A stretch of DNA of 64,000 nt, from the NCBI GenBank assembly GCA_031277795.1, contig JAITLQ010000017.1, forward strand, positions 62,001 to 126,000. Direction: 5' to 3'. Position 1 is the stretch's first letter. Every line of letters begins with the position of its first letter. The notes beneath the pieces were generated by a model. It did not search any database. It saw only the letters and a program-made list of their open reading frames with translations, and had not been told where the DNA came from. Source of the stretch: Arthrobacter sp. Its GTDB lineage: Bacteria > Actinomycetota > Actinomycetes > Actinomycetales > Micrococcaceae. A program made the position numbers and the translations under genes. Below, one piece after another: positions 17,403-26,937 of the stretch.

Positions 17403-18446
17403 ATGTCATCTCAGCGCATCACCGCGCGTCGCACCGCGGCCGGCGTTGTCCTGGCCGGCCTCGCGGCGCTCTCGCTCGCCGCCTGCGGATCCGCGGCGTC
17501 CTCCACCGAGGCGGGGGCCTCGGGCGGCTCCAGCCAGTCCGTTTCCGCCGAGGCCTCGTGGCCGCGCACGGTGAGCACGGACGACGGGGAGCTGACGCTG
17601 AAGGAACAGCCACAGCGCATCGTCTCCACCTCGACCACGCTGACCGGCGCGCTCCTGGCCATCGACGCGCCCGTCGTCGCCAGCGCGGCGACGAGCCCCA
17701 ACATCGACGGCCTGAGCGATGCCAACGGCTTCTTCTCCCAGTGGTCCTCGCAGGCCAAGGCAGCCGGAGTGGAGAAGCTCTACGAGAACGCCTCCCCGAA
17801 CCTCGAGAAGGTTGCCGAATACGAGCCCGACCTCATCGTGGTCGCGAAGAACAGCGGCGACTCCGTCATGAACAGCGTTGATCAGCTACGCAAGATCAGC
17901 GACGTGCTCGTGGTCGACTACTCCGGGTCGTCGTGGGAGGACGTGACCACCATGGTCGCCAAGGCCACGGGCCACGAAAAAGAGGCCGAGGGGAAAATCG
18001 CCGACTTCAACGCTCACCTGCAGGAGGCGAAGTCCAAGATCGCGGTGCCCGAGGGCGACACCTCGGCCCTCATCGTCTTCGGTGACGGCTCCGGCGCGGC
18101 CGCGCTGACCGAGGAGGCCTCGCAGGTGCAGATCATGAACGAGCTCGGCTTCCAGATGGCCACGATCCCCGATTCCGTCAAGGGCGACACCTCCATGGGT
18201 GCGGACCGCAAGGACATCGTGAACCTGTCCATGGAGAACGTGCAGAAGGGTCTCACCGGTCAGAACTGGATCGTGGTCTCCGCCGACGACAAGGCGAAGG
18301 CGCAGATCAAGGACGACAAGGCCTTCAACACCGCCCCGGCAGTCAAGGCCGGCAAGGTCGCCTACACCCCCGGCGAGACGTTCCGCCTGGACTACTACTC
18401 AGCCATCATGCTTGTCGATTCCCTCGTGGAGTCCTTCGGCAAGTGA
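17403..18446 (+). CDS. Ferric-siderophore binding lipoprotein, FepB/FatB type
   Basis: A 347-residue extracytoplasmic receptor. Residues 1-27 are a lipoprotein signal with lipobox LAAC, followed by a Ser/Gly linker. The periplasmic-binding-protein fold of class III is indicated by PQRIVSTSTTLTGALLAIDAPVVA (cut here to residues about 65-88), EPDLIVV near 140 and the long middle helix. AAAGGA precedes the ATG. It lies 131 bases after the ATPase gene and 164 bases before dhbB, so it may also be expressed from its own promoter. Confidence 0.93.
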   Translation: MSSQRITARRTAAGVVLAGLAALSLAACGSAASSTEAGASGGSSQSVSAEASWPRTVSTDDGELTLKEQPQRIVSTSTTLTGALLAIDAPVVASAATSPNIDGLSDANGFFSQWSSQAKAAGVEKLYENASPNLEKVAEYEPDLIVVAKNSGDSVMNSVDQLRKISDVLVVDYSGSSWEDVTTMVAKATGHEKEAEGKIADFNAHLQEAKSKIAVPEGDTSALIVFGDGSGAAALTEEASQVQIMNELGFQMATIPDSVKGDTSMGADRKDIVNLSMENVQKGLTGQNWIVVSADDKAKAQIKDDKAFNTAPAVKAGKVAYTPGETFRLDYYSAIMLVDSLVESFGK

Positions 18447-18610
18447 GCCAGCGTTGGGGCGGGCTGGGTCGACAAGACTCCGGTCCTCCCGCCCGTCCCG
18501 GCGCCCACGTCCTCTACGCCGCCGCGCCCGGGCGCCTTCCGCCCGGTCGCGTCCCGCCGCACCGCACCCGCCCTGCCCTCGATCTGCCCTCCCGCTCGAA
18601 AGGCTCCGCC

Positions 18611-19525
18611 ATGCTCCCGCAGTCCATCGCCTACCCGCTTCCCAGCCTCGATCAGCTCCCCGCGAGCCGCGCCCCGTGGAGCCTCGAACCCCACCGCGCC
18701 GCCTTGCTTGTGCATGACATGCAGGAGCACTTCGTGGGCGCCTACGCCGACGGCCACGCGCCGATCACCCCGGTCCGGGAGGCGATCGCCGGGCTCATCG
18801 CGGCGGCCCGGGCGGCGGGCGTGCCGATCTTCTACACCGCTCAGCCCACCGGCCAGCTTCCCTCCCAGCGCGGGCTGCTCACGGATCTGTGGGGAGCCGG
18901 TTTGGGGGACGACACGGAGCGGGCGCGCATCGTGGCGGAGCTCGCGCCCGAGCCGCACGACACCGTGCTGACGAAGTGGCGCTACGACGCCTTCGAGCGC
19001 TCCGACCTGCGGGAGCGCTTGGCCGCCGCCGGCCGCGATCAGCTGATTATTTCCGGTGTGTACGCCCACATCGGTTGCCAGGCGACAGCGTTGCGGGCCT
19101 TCATGCTGGACATCCAGCCGTTCTTCGTGGCCGATGCCGTCGCCGACTTCAGCCGCGACGAACACGAAGCGGCGCTACGGCTCGTCGCCGATTGCGCGGG
19201 GGTCACGACGACCCGCGCCGAGGTCGTGGAGGCCCTCGCCGCGCCCGCTTACCCGACGGCGGCCGCGGCCTACCCGCGCTCTTGGGACGCGCTGCGCGAG
19301 CAACTGGCCGGGCTGACCGGCTGCGAGGCACGCGACGTGGAGTGGGAGAGCGACCTGGACGCGCTGGGTCTTGATTCGGTGCGCACCATGGAGCTCAGCG
19401 ACCTGTGGAGCGAGGCCGGAGCCGAGGTCGCGTTCGCCAGGATGGCGCGCTGCGCTTCACCGTCGGAGCTGGCGGGGGTGCTCAAGGAGGTGCACGGCGT
19501 CGAGCTGAGCGGGGCCACGGCATGA
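18611..19525 (+). CDS. dhbB: Isochorismatase fused to aryl carrier domain
   Basis: A 304-residue bifunctional protein. The N-terminal isochorismatase domain (about residues 1-210) makes 2,3-dihydro-2,3-dihydroxybenzoate from isochorismate. It has Asp36 in LVHDMQ and the Lys in LTKWRYDAF. Gly replaces the usual nucleophilic Cys in GVYAHIGC, as is known for EntB/DhbB. The C-terminal carrier domain (about 225-300) has phosphopantetheine-accepting Ser256 in GLDSVR. DhbE loads dihydroxybenzoate here. The stop overlaps the NRPS start (ATGA). Confidence 0.96.
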   Translation: MLPQSIAYPLPSLDQLPASRAPWSLEPHRAALLVHDMQEHFVGAYADGHAPITPVREAIAGLIAAARAAGVPIFYTAQPTGQLPSQRGLLTDLWGAGLGDDTERARIVAELAPEPHDTVLTKWRYDAFERSDLRERLAAAGRDQLIISGVYAHIGCQATALRAFMLDIQPFFVADAVADFSRDEHEAALRLVADCAGVTTTRAEVVEALAAPAYPTAAAAYPRSWDALREQLAGLTGCEARDVEWESDLDALGLDSVRTMELSDLWSEAGAEVAFARMARCASPSELAGVLKEVHGVELSGATA

Positions 19526-22500
19526 GCCTCGCCGACGTCAGGGAACGGGCCGGGGCGGTCGGGCTCAGCGCGGCCCAGCGCGGCATCTGGCTCTCGCAAC
19601 AGCTGCTCGGCTCCGAGGCCGTGTACGGCGTGGCCGAGCTGACGGAGCTGCGCGGCGAGCTCGATCCCGGGGTGTGGGCTGAGGCAGCCGACGCCGTCCT
19701 GGCGGCCACCCCTGCGTTGCGGCTGAGGCTCGTTGACGCGGGGGACGGGGCGGGGCTGCCGGCCGCGCGCTATGACTCCGAGCCGGCACGCTGCGTTGTG
19801 CACGACCTCAGCACCCTGCTGGACCCCGAGTCCGAGGCGAGGCGGCGCCTCGACGCGGCGCTGGGAGAGGACATCGACCTCGCGGACGGGGTGGTGAGCC
19901 GGGCCGAGCTCTTGGTGCTTGGCGGCGACCGGGCCCTGTGGTTCCTGCGCGTGCACCATGTCGCGACGGATGGCTACGGCTTCGCACTGATCACCGATGC
20001 CCTGGCCCGCGAGTACACGGCCAGGCTCGAGGGCGAGCACGCGGACGCGAACGCGGCGGACGGCGACCGCGAGGGGCCCGACGACGCCGCGCTGGCCGAG
20101 TTGCTCTCTCACCGCGTGGCGCGGGAGGCCGCCGAGTCCGCGGCCAACGCGGTTCCCCCCGCCCGGCCCGGCGTCCCGCTCTCGACCGGTCCCGCCGACG
20201 TCTCCGCGGCCCCGGCGCGCGTGCGCGTCCCCCACAGGGGGACGCCCGGTCCTCCGGATCCCGCCGTTCACCTCGCCGCGCTGGCGATCCTCGCCGACGC
20301 CGTGCACGGCCGCGGGGATGCGATCGTGGGCGTCCACACCATGAACCGCCCCGATCGGCGTTCGCTGCGCGTCGTGGACTCGGTGCAGAACGTCGTCCCG
20401 CTGCATCTTGTGCTGGACCCGGACGAAACCCTGGACGCGCTTCTGCGGCGCGTGCGGGATCAGTGGGCGTCGGCCCGCCTGGCCCCGGCACCCCGGCACG
20501 AGGCTCTGCGCGCACTCGCCGGTCTGGCCCCTGACCAGGCACTGTGGGACGTGGCGCTCAATGTTGTTCCGTTCTCCCAAGAGCTGCGCTTCGGCCGTGC
20601 GCGGGGGCGCTCGCTCCCGCTGTGGGACGGACCCGCGGACGCCCTGACGGTGGACGTGCGCTCCGGCGGCGAAGGGGAGATCGTCACGCTGCTCGCTCCG
20701 GACGGGGCCCTCGACGCCGTCGCCCTGTCCGGCCAGGCCCTCCTGCTCGGCCGTGCGCTGACCGCGTTGGGCGAAGTGGCCAAGGCCCGGAGTGGCGGGG
20801 GTCCCGTTCCCGGCACGACGCTTCGGAGCCTTGATCTGCGGGGGGACGCCGAGGCCGGGATCGCCCCCGGCGGTTCGCTGTGGCAGGAACGCGATGAGGA
20901 GTACCCGGAGTCCTCCACGTGGGTGATCGGAGCCATCGACCGTGCCTCCGCGTCGGGCGCCGAACTGCATGCGCCCGACGCCGAGCTGGACGGACCCGCC
21001 GCCGCCGCCGCCTCCCACCGCCTCTCTCGCGCCCTCCTGGGCCTCGGCGTGCGCCAGGGCGAGCGCGTCGCCGTGTGCTTGCCGCGCAGCGCATGGGGAA
21101 TCCTTGCCTTCCCGGCCGTCTGGGACGCCGGCGCCGCGGTGATCCCCCTCGACCCGGCCTGGCCGGCCGCCCGCCTCGACGCGGTGCTCGCACGCTCTGG
21201 CGCGCGCTGGCTGCTCGTGGGCCCCGGGGCGCCGGTGGCCGCCACCTCGCCGCGCGAGGGTGTGCGGATCGTCGACCTGGGCGAGGAGGCCACGGAGCGT
21301 TGGATCGACGCGCAGCCGCCGGGACCGATCCTGGACGAGGAGCGCGGGCGGGCCGTGGGGCCCGCTGACCTGGCCTACATCCTCTTTACCTCCGGTTCGA
21401 CGGGCACCCCCAAGGGCGTTGGCGTGGAGCATGCCCAACTCGGCAACTTCGCCCGCACGCTCGCCGAGGTACACCTGCCGCGCCAGAGGGCGGCGGCGGG
21501 CGCGAGCGTGCTCGACATCGCGCACGAGCACCCCCTGGTCTTCGACTCGGCGCTCAACCCGCTCGTGAGCTTCCTGCACGGGCACCGGCTGCACGTGCCT
21601 GCCGAGGCGGTCCTGCGTGATCCGGCCGCACACCTCGAGTTCCTCATGAGCCGCAGGATCCAGGTGCTCGACGTCTCGCCGGCCGTCCTCGAGGGCTTGC
21701 TCGACGCCGGACTGGTCGTGGGCGAGGGCGGCGTGGCAGCGGTGACCATCGGCGGTGACGCCTGTTCTCCGCGGCTCTGGGACCGCCTGCGGGGCTTCGC
21801 CTTGCGCGGCGCCGCGGTCTGCAACGCCTACGGCCCCACAGAGAACACGGTGGACGCGAGCGTCGCCTGGCTCGAGGAACGTGAGCGCCCGAGCATTGGC
21901 CGCATCCTCCCGCGCCAGCGGGGCGACGTGGTGGATCACCTCGGCCGTCCGCTCCCGGCGGGCCTCGTTGGCCAGCTGGTGCTCGCCGGGGAGTCCGTGG
22001 CGAGGGGCTACGTGAACTCCTCCGACGCCGGCGGCTTCGGCGAGGAACGCGGCGGCGGCCGGAGTTACGCCACGGGTGACCTCGTGCGCCGCGAGGCCGA
22101 TGGCACGCTCACCTTCTTGGGCCGGGCGGACGAGCAGCTCTCCGTTCGCGGCGTGCGCGTCGAGCCGGGGGAGGTCGAGGCGGCGCTGCTGGCGCTGCCA
22201 GGCGTCTCGCGCGCCGTCGTGACGTTGCGCGACGACGGGCAGGGGCCGCGCCTCGTGGCCCACATCGTGGCCGGACCGGGCTGGAACGACCGGCCGGAAC
22301 ACACGCGTGCCGCCCTGCTGCGGCGACTGCCCACCGCCATGATCCCTGCGCACGTGGTGCGGCTCGACGCCCTGCCGTTGACCGATCGCGGCAAGGTGGA
22401 CAGGGCGGCGTTGCCGGCGCCCGAGGCCGGCGCCGAGGCCGGTCGACCGCTTGAGGCGATGGACGCGGCGGAGCGCTGCGTGGCCTCGGCCTTCGCGCGG

Positions 22501-25500
22501 GCCCTCGGCCTCGAGGCGCGGGCCTTGACCTCATCCGCCGACCTGTTCGAGCTCGGTGGGCACTCCCTGACGGCCGCGGCCGTGGCGGCCGAGCTAGAAC
22601 GCGGGGGCTACGCCCCGCCGGGACTCGCCTCCGTGTTCGGGGCATCCTCCATCGAGTCGCTCGCGGCGACGCTGCGCCCGGCCGGCCGGCGGGCCCCCGC
22701 TCAGCCGGAGGCCGCGCGCGCGGCGACCGGGTCGGCCGAGGACGCTGCCGGTGTGGCCGCCGGAACAACCTGTCCTGAGCTCGCCGCTGCACGCGGCATC
22801 GCGCCCGGGCTCACCGCGGCCCAGCGCCGGATCTGGGCGATCGAGGCAGCGGAGGGCCCCTCGGCCCTGTACGCGATTCCCCTGGCGATCGACCTGGGAC
22901 CCACGGTGGACGAGCGCGCTCTCGAGCGAGCCGTGCTCGACACCGCCCTCGCCCACCGGGCCCTGCGCACCGTCGTCGCCGCCGATGCCGAAGGTCTCCC
23001 CGCCCCCCGGGAGCTTGGTGGGGCCGAGCTTGCCCGGGCCCTGGGCGTCGAGCGCGTGCCGGGGGAGGCAACGGATCCGCTGCGCGGGCTTGACCTGGCC
23101 ATCGACGTCGCGACGCAGCCGCCGTTGCGCGCCTGGATCGTTGGAGAGCCGGGCGGGCGTCAAGCCCTTGTGCTCGCGGTGCACCACATCGCGGCGGACG
23201 GTTGGGCCCTCAGCCCGCTCCTTGACACGTTTGCCGCTGCCTACCGGGCCCGCTGCGGCGGCGAGGGGCCGCCGGCGGCACCCGATCCGACCGTGAGCGA
23301 GCCGGGCTTCTCGCCGGCCGACGTCGACTGGTGGCGCTCCGCGCTCGCGGGCCTGCCGGAGGAGACCTCTCTGCCGCTGGACCGGCCCCGTCCCGATGCG
23401 CGATCGCGCGAGGGTGGCGAGGTGCTCACGGACCTCGAACCAGCGCTCGCGGCGCGGCTGCGCCGCCGCGCGGGGGAGCTCGGCGTTTCGCCGTTCGTGC
23501 TCATCAGCGGCGTCCTCGCGGGGCTGCTTCGGCGCTGCGGTGCCGAGGAATCCGTCCCGCTCGGGCTGGTCGTCTCCGGGCGGGAGCCTGGGGCCGCTGC
23601 CGTGACGTTCCAGGCGAACACGGTGGTCGATCGCATCGAGGTCGGGGCGAACCCGCGCCTCGATGAGCTCATCGAGCGCGCCAAGGCCGGTGCGCTCGCG
23701 GCGATCGAGCACGCCGCGGTCCCTTTCGATGCCGTCGTCTCCGCCGTGAACCCGGCGCGCAGCACGCGCCGTCACCCCCTCTTCCAGGTCATGCTCGTGG
23801 CACAGGACACGGCAGCGGAGCGCCTGGACCTGGGCCACGGTGCCCCGGCCCGGGTGCGCGTGCTTGGCACGGGCACCGCGAAGTTCGACCTGAGCCTGGC
23901 CGTGAGTTTCCCGGCTCCGGGCGAGGCCAACGCGGGGCTTCGCTTGCGCTGGGAGTACGCCCGCGATGTGTTCGACGCCGCGACGGTTCAGGATCTCGCA
24001 CGATGGTTCGTCACGCTGCTGAACCAGGCCCTGGCGGCTCCATCGTCCCGGCTCTTCGATCGCCCGCTCGACGAGGCCTCGCTTCGAGGGGCCCAAGCGG
24101 AGGCGGCGCGCTGTCTTTCCTGGCGGCAGGAGGAGGCGCGCCGCGTCGGTGCGGCCCACTCCGCCGAGAACGCGCCCGGCACCGAGGCCGCCCCGGGATC
24201 CGGTCCCGACCCCGTCGACGAGCCGACCCTCGCAGGAGCCGTCCGTTCGGCCCTGCGCCGCCACGCCGAGCGCACCGCACTGGTGGGCGTGGGCCCGGAC
24301 GGGCCTCGTAGTGAGGTCAGCTACGCGGAGCTGGCGGCGCGGGCCGAGGCCCTCGCCGCTCGCCTGCGCGCGGCGGGCGCTGGCCCCGGCGAGCTCGTGG
24401 CGCTGCTGCTGCCGCGCGGTGTGGAGCAGGTCGGCGCCGTGCTGGGCGTCGTGCTCTCCGGCGCGGCCTACGTCCCGCTCGACCCCGACTACCCCGTCGC
24501 CCGCCTGGCCGACGTGCTTGAGGATGCCTCGCCGCGCGTCCTGCTGCACGCAGGGGAGCCGGACCCGCGGCTGCTGGCCGCCCTCGGACCGCAGGCCCGC
24601 GTGGTGGATCTCTCGGATCCTGGAGCGGATCCCGGGCCCCCCGCGCCGGGCCCCGGCAACACCGCGCCGACGCCGCGGGACCCGGCGTACGTCATCTTCA
24701 CCTCGGGCTCGACGGGGCGTCCCAAGGGCGTGCAGATCCCGCAGGCCAATGTGCCGCGGCTGCTGCGCAGCACACGGCACTGGTTCGGCTTCGGCCCCAC
24801 GGACACGTGGACGCTCTTCCACTCCTACGCCTTCGACTTTGCGGTGTGGGAGCTTTTCGGGGCGCTGCTGACGGGTGGCCGCCTCGTGGTGGTTCCCCCC
24901 ACGCTCTCCCGCTCACCGGAGGAGTTCCTGGGGCTGCTCGAGGCCGAGCGAGTCACCGTGCTGAATCAGACGCCGTCGGCCTTCGCCCAGCTCGTGACGG
25001 CAGACGCCGCGCGGGGCGGAGACGACGGGCTCGCCCTGCGCACCGTGATCCTGGGTGGCGAGGCGATGGACCCGCTGACCGTGCGGCGCTGGTTCGGCCG
25101 GCACCGGCCGGGGACGCCGAGGATCGTGAACATGTACGGCATCACCGAGACGACGGTGCACGTGACCTACCACGAGGTGGGCCGGGAGGACGCGGGACGC
25201 TCGCCCGTCGGCGAGGCGATCCCCGACCTTTCCGTGTACCTGCTCGACGCCGGCGGTCACCCCGTGCCGCCCGGTGTGATGGGGGAACTGCACGTGGGAG
25301 GCGCCGGGCTCGCGAGCGGCTACATCGGCCGGCCGGAGCTGACGGCGGAGCGCTTCGTGGCCGACCCCTTCGCCGAGGCGGCGGGGGAGCGTGGGGCACG
25401 CATGTACCGCTCCGGCGACCTGGCCGTCCGCACGCGCTCCGGCGTGCTCGACTTCGTGGGGCGCGCCGATCGCCAGGTCCAGCTGCGCGGCTTCCGGATC

Positions 25501-26844
25501 GAGCTGGGGGAGGTCGAGGCGGCGGCCGCAAGCCTGGAGGAGGTGTCCGAGGTCCACGCCAGGGTGGTCCTGCTCGGGGCCGACGACGCGCGGCTCATCG
25601 TGCACGTTGTGGGTCCGGATCCAGCGACGGCGGATCCAGTGCGGTTCAGGCGCCAGATCGCGCAGCGGCTCCCGGCGCAGATGGCCCCGGCCGCCGTGGT
25701 GATCCACGCCGCCTTCCCGCTGACCGTGAACGGCAAGCTCGATGCCGCCGCGCTCCCGTTGCCAGTCGTGGCCGCTACGGGTGGGCGCGGGCCGAACGGC
25801 CCTGCGGAGGCCGCGGTCTGCGAGGCGTTCGCCGAGGTGCTCGGACTGCCGGCCGTCGCGGCGACCGACTCGTTCTTCGATCTGGGCGGGCACTCGTTGC
25901 TGGCCGTGAGCCTGACGGCGCGGTTGCGCGAGCGGATCGGGGTGGGACCGCGTGTCGGCTACCTCATGACGCACCCGACGCCTGAACTCTTGGCCGCCGG
26001 GCTCCTGCGCACGACGGCAGGGACCGACGCTGACGGAGACGACGGCGCCGACAGCGACGCGGCCGAGCCGGAACTCGGGATGCTGCTGCCGCTGCGCCGG
26101 CCAGCCACGGACGCCGGGCCAGGGGTGTTCTGCATTCACCCGGCGGGCGGGCTGTCCTGGTGCTACGCGGGACTTCCGCGCGAGTTGCCCGGAACGGTGC
26201 CGGTGTGGGGGCTGCAGGCCGCCGGCGTCCTGGACCCGGGGGCACAGCCTGGCTCGCTCGCCGACATGGCCGAGGCCTACATCGAGCGGATGAGGCAGGT
26301 GCAGCCGGAGGGGCCGTACCACCTGCTCGGCTGGTCGCTGGGCGGGATGGTGGCCCAGGCCATGGCAGCGCGCCTGGGCGGCGAGGCAGGCGTGGTTGCG
26401 CTCCTGGACGCCTACCCCTCCGAGGCCGAGCGCGGCATCGAGGAGCCGCCGCTCGAGGACGCTATCTCGGCGGTGCTCGCCATGGCGGGGTGGGACGACG
26501 ACGCGCTGGGCGGGGCGGAGCCCACCGTGGGGCAGCTGGCCCGGGCCCTGACGGAAGGCACCTCGCCCCTGGGCGGGCTCTCCGCCGAACGGCTCGGCGC
26601 GCTCGTCGCGACCTATCGCAACACGGCGCGGATCCTGCGCGAGTTTGAGCACGAGCGTTACGACGGTGACGTGCTCTTCTTCCGTGCGGCGCGTGGAGGC
26701 GTGGGGCCGGAGCACGATCCGGCGGAGTGGGAGGGCCACGTGGGCGGCCGCGTCGAGGTGATCGATGTGGACTGCACGCACCGCGAGATGACCCAGCCAG
26801 GGCCGCTACGCCAGATCGGGGCCGTCCTGCGGGAGCGGCTCTGA
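19522..26844 (+). CDS. dhbF: Two-module siderophore NRPS, C-A-T-C-A-T-TE
   Basis: A 2440-residue synthetase that extends dihydroxybenzoate with two amino acids and releases an oligomer. Domains: C1 (about 14-430, HHVATDG at 145), A1 (about 450-975, TSGSTGTPKG at 623), T1 (Ser1015), C2 (about 1095-1515, HHIAADG at 1221), A2 (about 1570-2060, TSGSTGRPKG at 1727), T2 (Ser2125) and TE (about 2190-2440; Ser2272, Asp2296, His2420). By eye the A2 pocket reads D-F-W-S-I-G-M-V-H, one change from the known threonine code. The A1 pocket reads about D-S-N-A-T-G-A-V-D, unlike the glycine code of bacillibactin DhbF. No epimerase domain. The architecture fits cyclic (DHB-X-Thr) trilactones such as griseobactin or bacillibactin. 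Confidence 0.96.
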   Translation: MSLADVRERAGAVGLSAAQRGIWLSQQLLGSEAVYGVAELTELRGELDPGVWAEAADAVLAATPALRLRLVDAGDGAGLPAARYDSEPARCVVHDLSTLLDPESEARRRLDAALGEDIDLADGVVSRAELLVLGGDRALWFLRVHHVATDGYGFALITDALAREYTARLEGEHADANAADGDREGPDDAALAELLSHRVAREAAESAANAVPPARPGVPLSTGPADVSAAPARVRVPHRGTPGPPDPAVHLAALAILADAVHGRGDAIVGVHTMNRPDRRSLRVVDSVQNVVPLHLVLDPDETLDALLRRVRDQWASARLAPAPRHEALRALAGLAPDQALWDVALNVVPFSQELRFGRARGRSLPLWDGPADALTVDVRSGGEGEIVTLLAPDGALDAVALSGQALLLGRALTALGEVAKARSGGGPVPGTTLRSLDLRGDAEAGIAPGGSLWQERDEEYPESSTWVIGAIDRASASGAELHAPDAELDGPAAAAASHRLSRALLGLGVRQGERVAVCLPRSAWGILAFPAVWDAGAAVIPLDPAWPAARLDAVLARSGARWLLVGPGAPVAATSPREGVRIVDLGEEATERWIDAQPPGPILDEERGRAVGPADLAYILFTSGSTGTPKGVGVEHAQLGNFARTLAEVHLPRQRAAAGASVLDIAHEHPLVFDSALNPLVSFLHGHRLHVPAEAVLRDPAAHLEFLMSRRIQVLDVSPAVLEGLLDAGLVVGEGGVAAVTIGGDACSPRLWDRLRGFALRGAAVCNAYGPTENTVDASVAWLEERERPSIGRILPRQRGDVVDHLGRPLPAGLVGQLVLAGESVARGYVNSSDAGGFGEERGGGRSYATGDLVRREADGTLTFLGRADEQLSVRGVRVEPGEVEAALLALPGVSRAVVTLRDDGQGPRLVAHIVAGPGWNDRPEHTRAALLRRLPTAMIPAHVVRLDALPLTDRGKVDRAALPAPEAGAEAGRPLEAMDAAERCVASAFARALGLEARALTSSADLFELGGHSLTAAAVAAELERGGYAPPGLASVFGASSIESLAATLRPAGRRAPAQPEAARAATGSAEDAAGVAAGTTCPELAAARGIAPGLTAAQRRIWAIEAAEGPSALYAIPLAIDLGPTVDERALERAVLDTALAHRALRTVVAADAEGLPAPRELGGAELARALGVERVPGEATDPLRGLDLAIDVATQPPLRAWIVGEPGGRQALVLAVHHIAADGWALSPLLDTFAAAYRARCGGEGPPAAPDPTVSEPGFSPADVDWWRSALAGLPEETSLPLDRPRPDARSREGGEVLTDLEPALAARLRRRAGELGVSPFVLISGVLAGLLRRCGAEESVPLGLVVSGREPGAAAVTFQANTVVDRIEVGANPRLDELIERAKAGALAAIEHAAVPFDAVVSAVNPARSTRRHPLFQVMLVAQDTAAERLDLGHGAPARVRVLGTGTAKFDLSLAVSFPAPGEANAGLRLRWEYARDVFDAATVQDLARWFVTLLNQALAAPSSRLFDRPLDEASLRGAQAEAARCLSWRQEEARRVGAAHSAENAPGTEAAPGSGPDPVDEPTLAGAVRSALRRHAERTALVGVGPDGPRSEVSYAELAARAEALAARLRAAGAGPGELVALLLPRGVEQVGAVLGVVLSGAAYVPLDPDYPVARLADVLEDASPRVLLHAGEPDPRLLAALGPQARVVDLSDPGADPGPPAPGPGNTAPTPRDPAYVIFTSGSTGRPKGVQIPQANVPRLLRSTRHWFGFGPTDTWTLFHSYAFDFAVWELFGALLTGGRLVVVPPTLSRSPEEFLGLLEAERVTVLNQTPSAFAQLVTADAARGGDDGLALRTVILGGEAMDPLTVRRWFGRHRPGTPRIVNMYGITETTVHVTYHEVGREDAGRSPVGEAIPDLSVYLLDAGGHPVPPGVMGELHVGGAGLASGYIGRPELTAERFVADPFAEAAGERGARMYRSGDLAVRTRSGVLDFVGRADRQVQLRGFRIELGEVEAAAASLEEVSEVHARVVLLGADDARLIVHVVGPDPATADPVRFRRQIAQRLPAQMAPAAVVIHAAFPLTVNGKLDAAALPLPVVAATGGRGPNGPAEAAVCEAFAEVLGLPAVAATDSFFDLGGHSLLAVSLTARLRERIGVGPRVGYLMTHPTPELLAAGLLRTTAGTDADGDDGADSDAAEPELGMLLPLRRPATDAGPGVFCIHPAGGLSWCYAGLPRELPGTVPVWGLQAAGVLDPGAQPGSLADMAEAYIERMRQVQPEGPYHLLGWSLGGMVAQAMAARLGGEAGVVALLDAYPSEAERGIEEPPLEDAISAVLAMAGWDDDALGGAEPTVGQLARALTEGTSPLGGLSAERLGALVATYRNTARILREFEHERYDGDVLFFRAARGGVGPEHDPAEWEGHVGGRVEVIDVDCTHREMTQPGPLRQIGAVLRERL

Positions 26845-26895
26845 GGGCCGTTCCCCGGCCGTGCCTCTCGGAGGGGGCGCGGCCACAGAGGGGCG

Positions 26896-26922
26896 GGTGA
26901 GCGGGTGGCCCACCCGCTCACC
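26896..26922. terminator. Bidirectional terminator between NRPS and acs
   Basis: Perfect 13-base arms GGTGAGCGGGTGG and CCACCCGCTCACC around a single central base; a real hairpin would open a few central pairs. It sits between the convergent stops of dhbF and acsA and probably serves both. Confidence 0.7.
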
Positions 26923-26937
26923 CGCTCGCCCGCCGGA

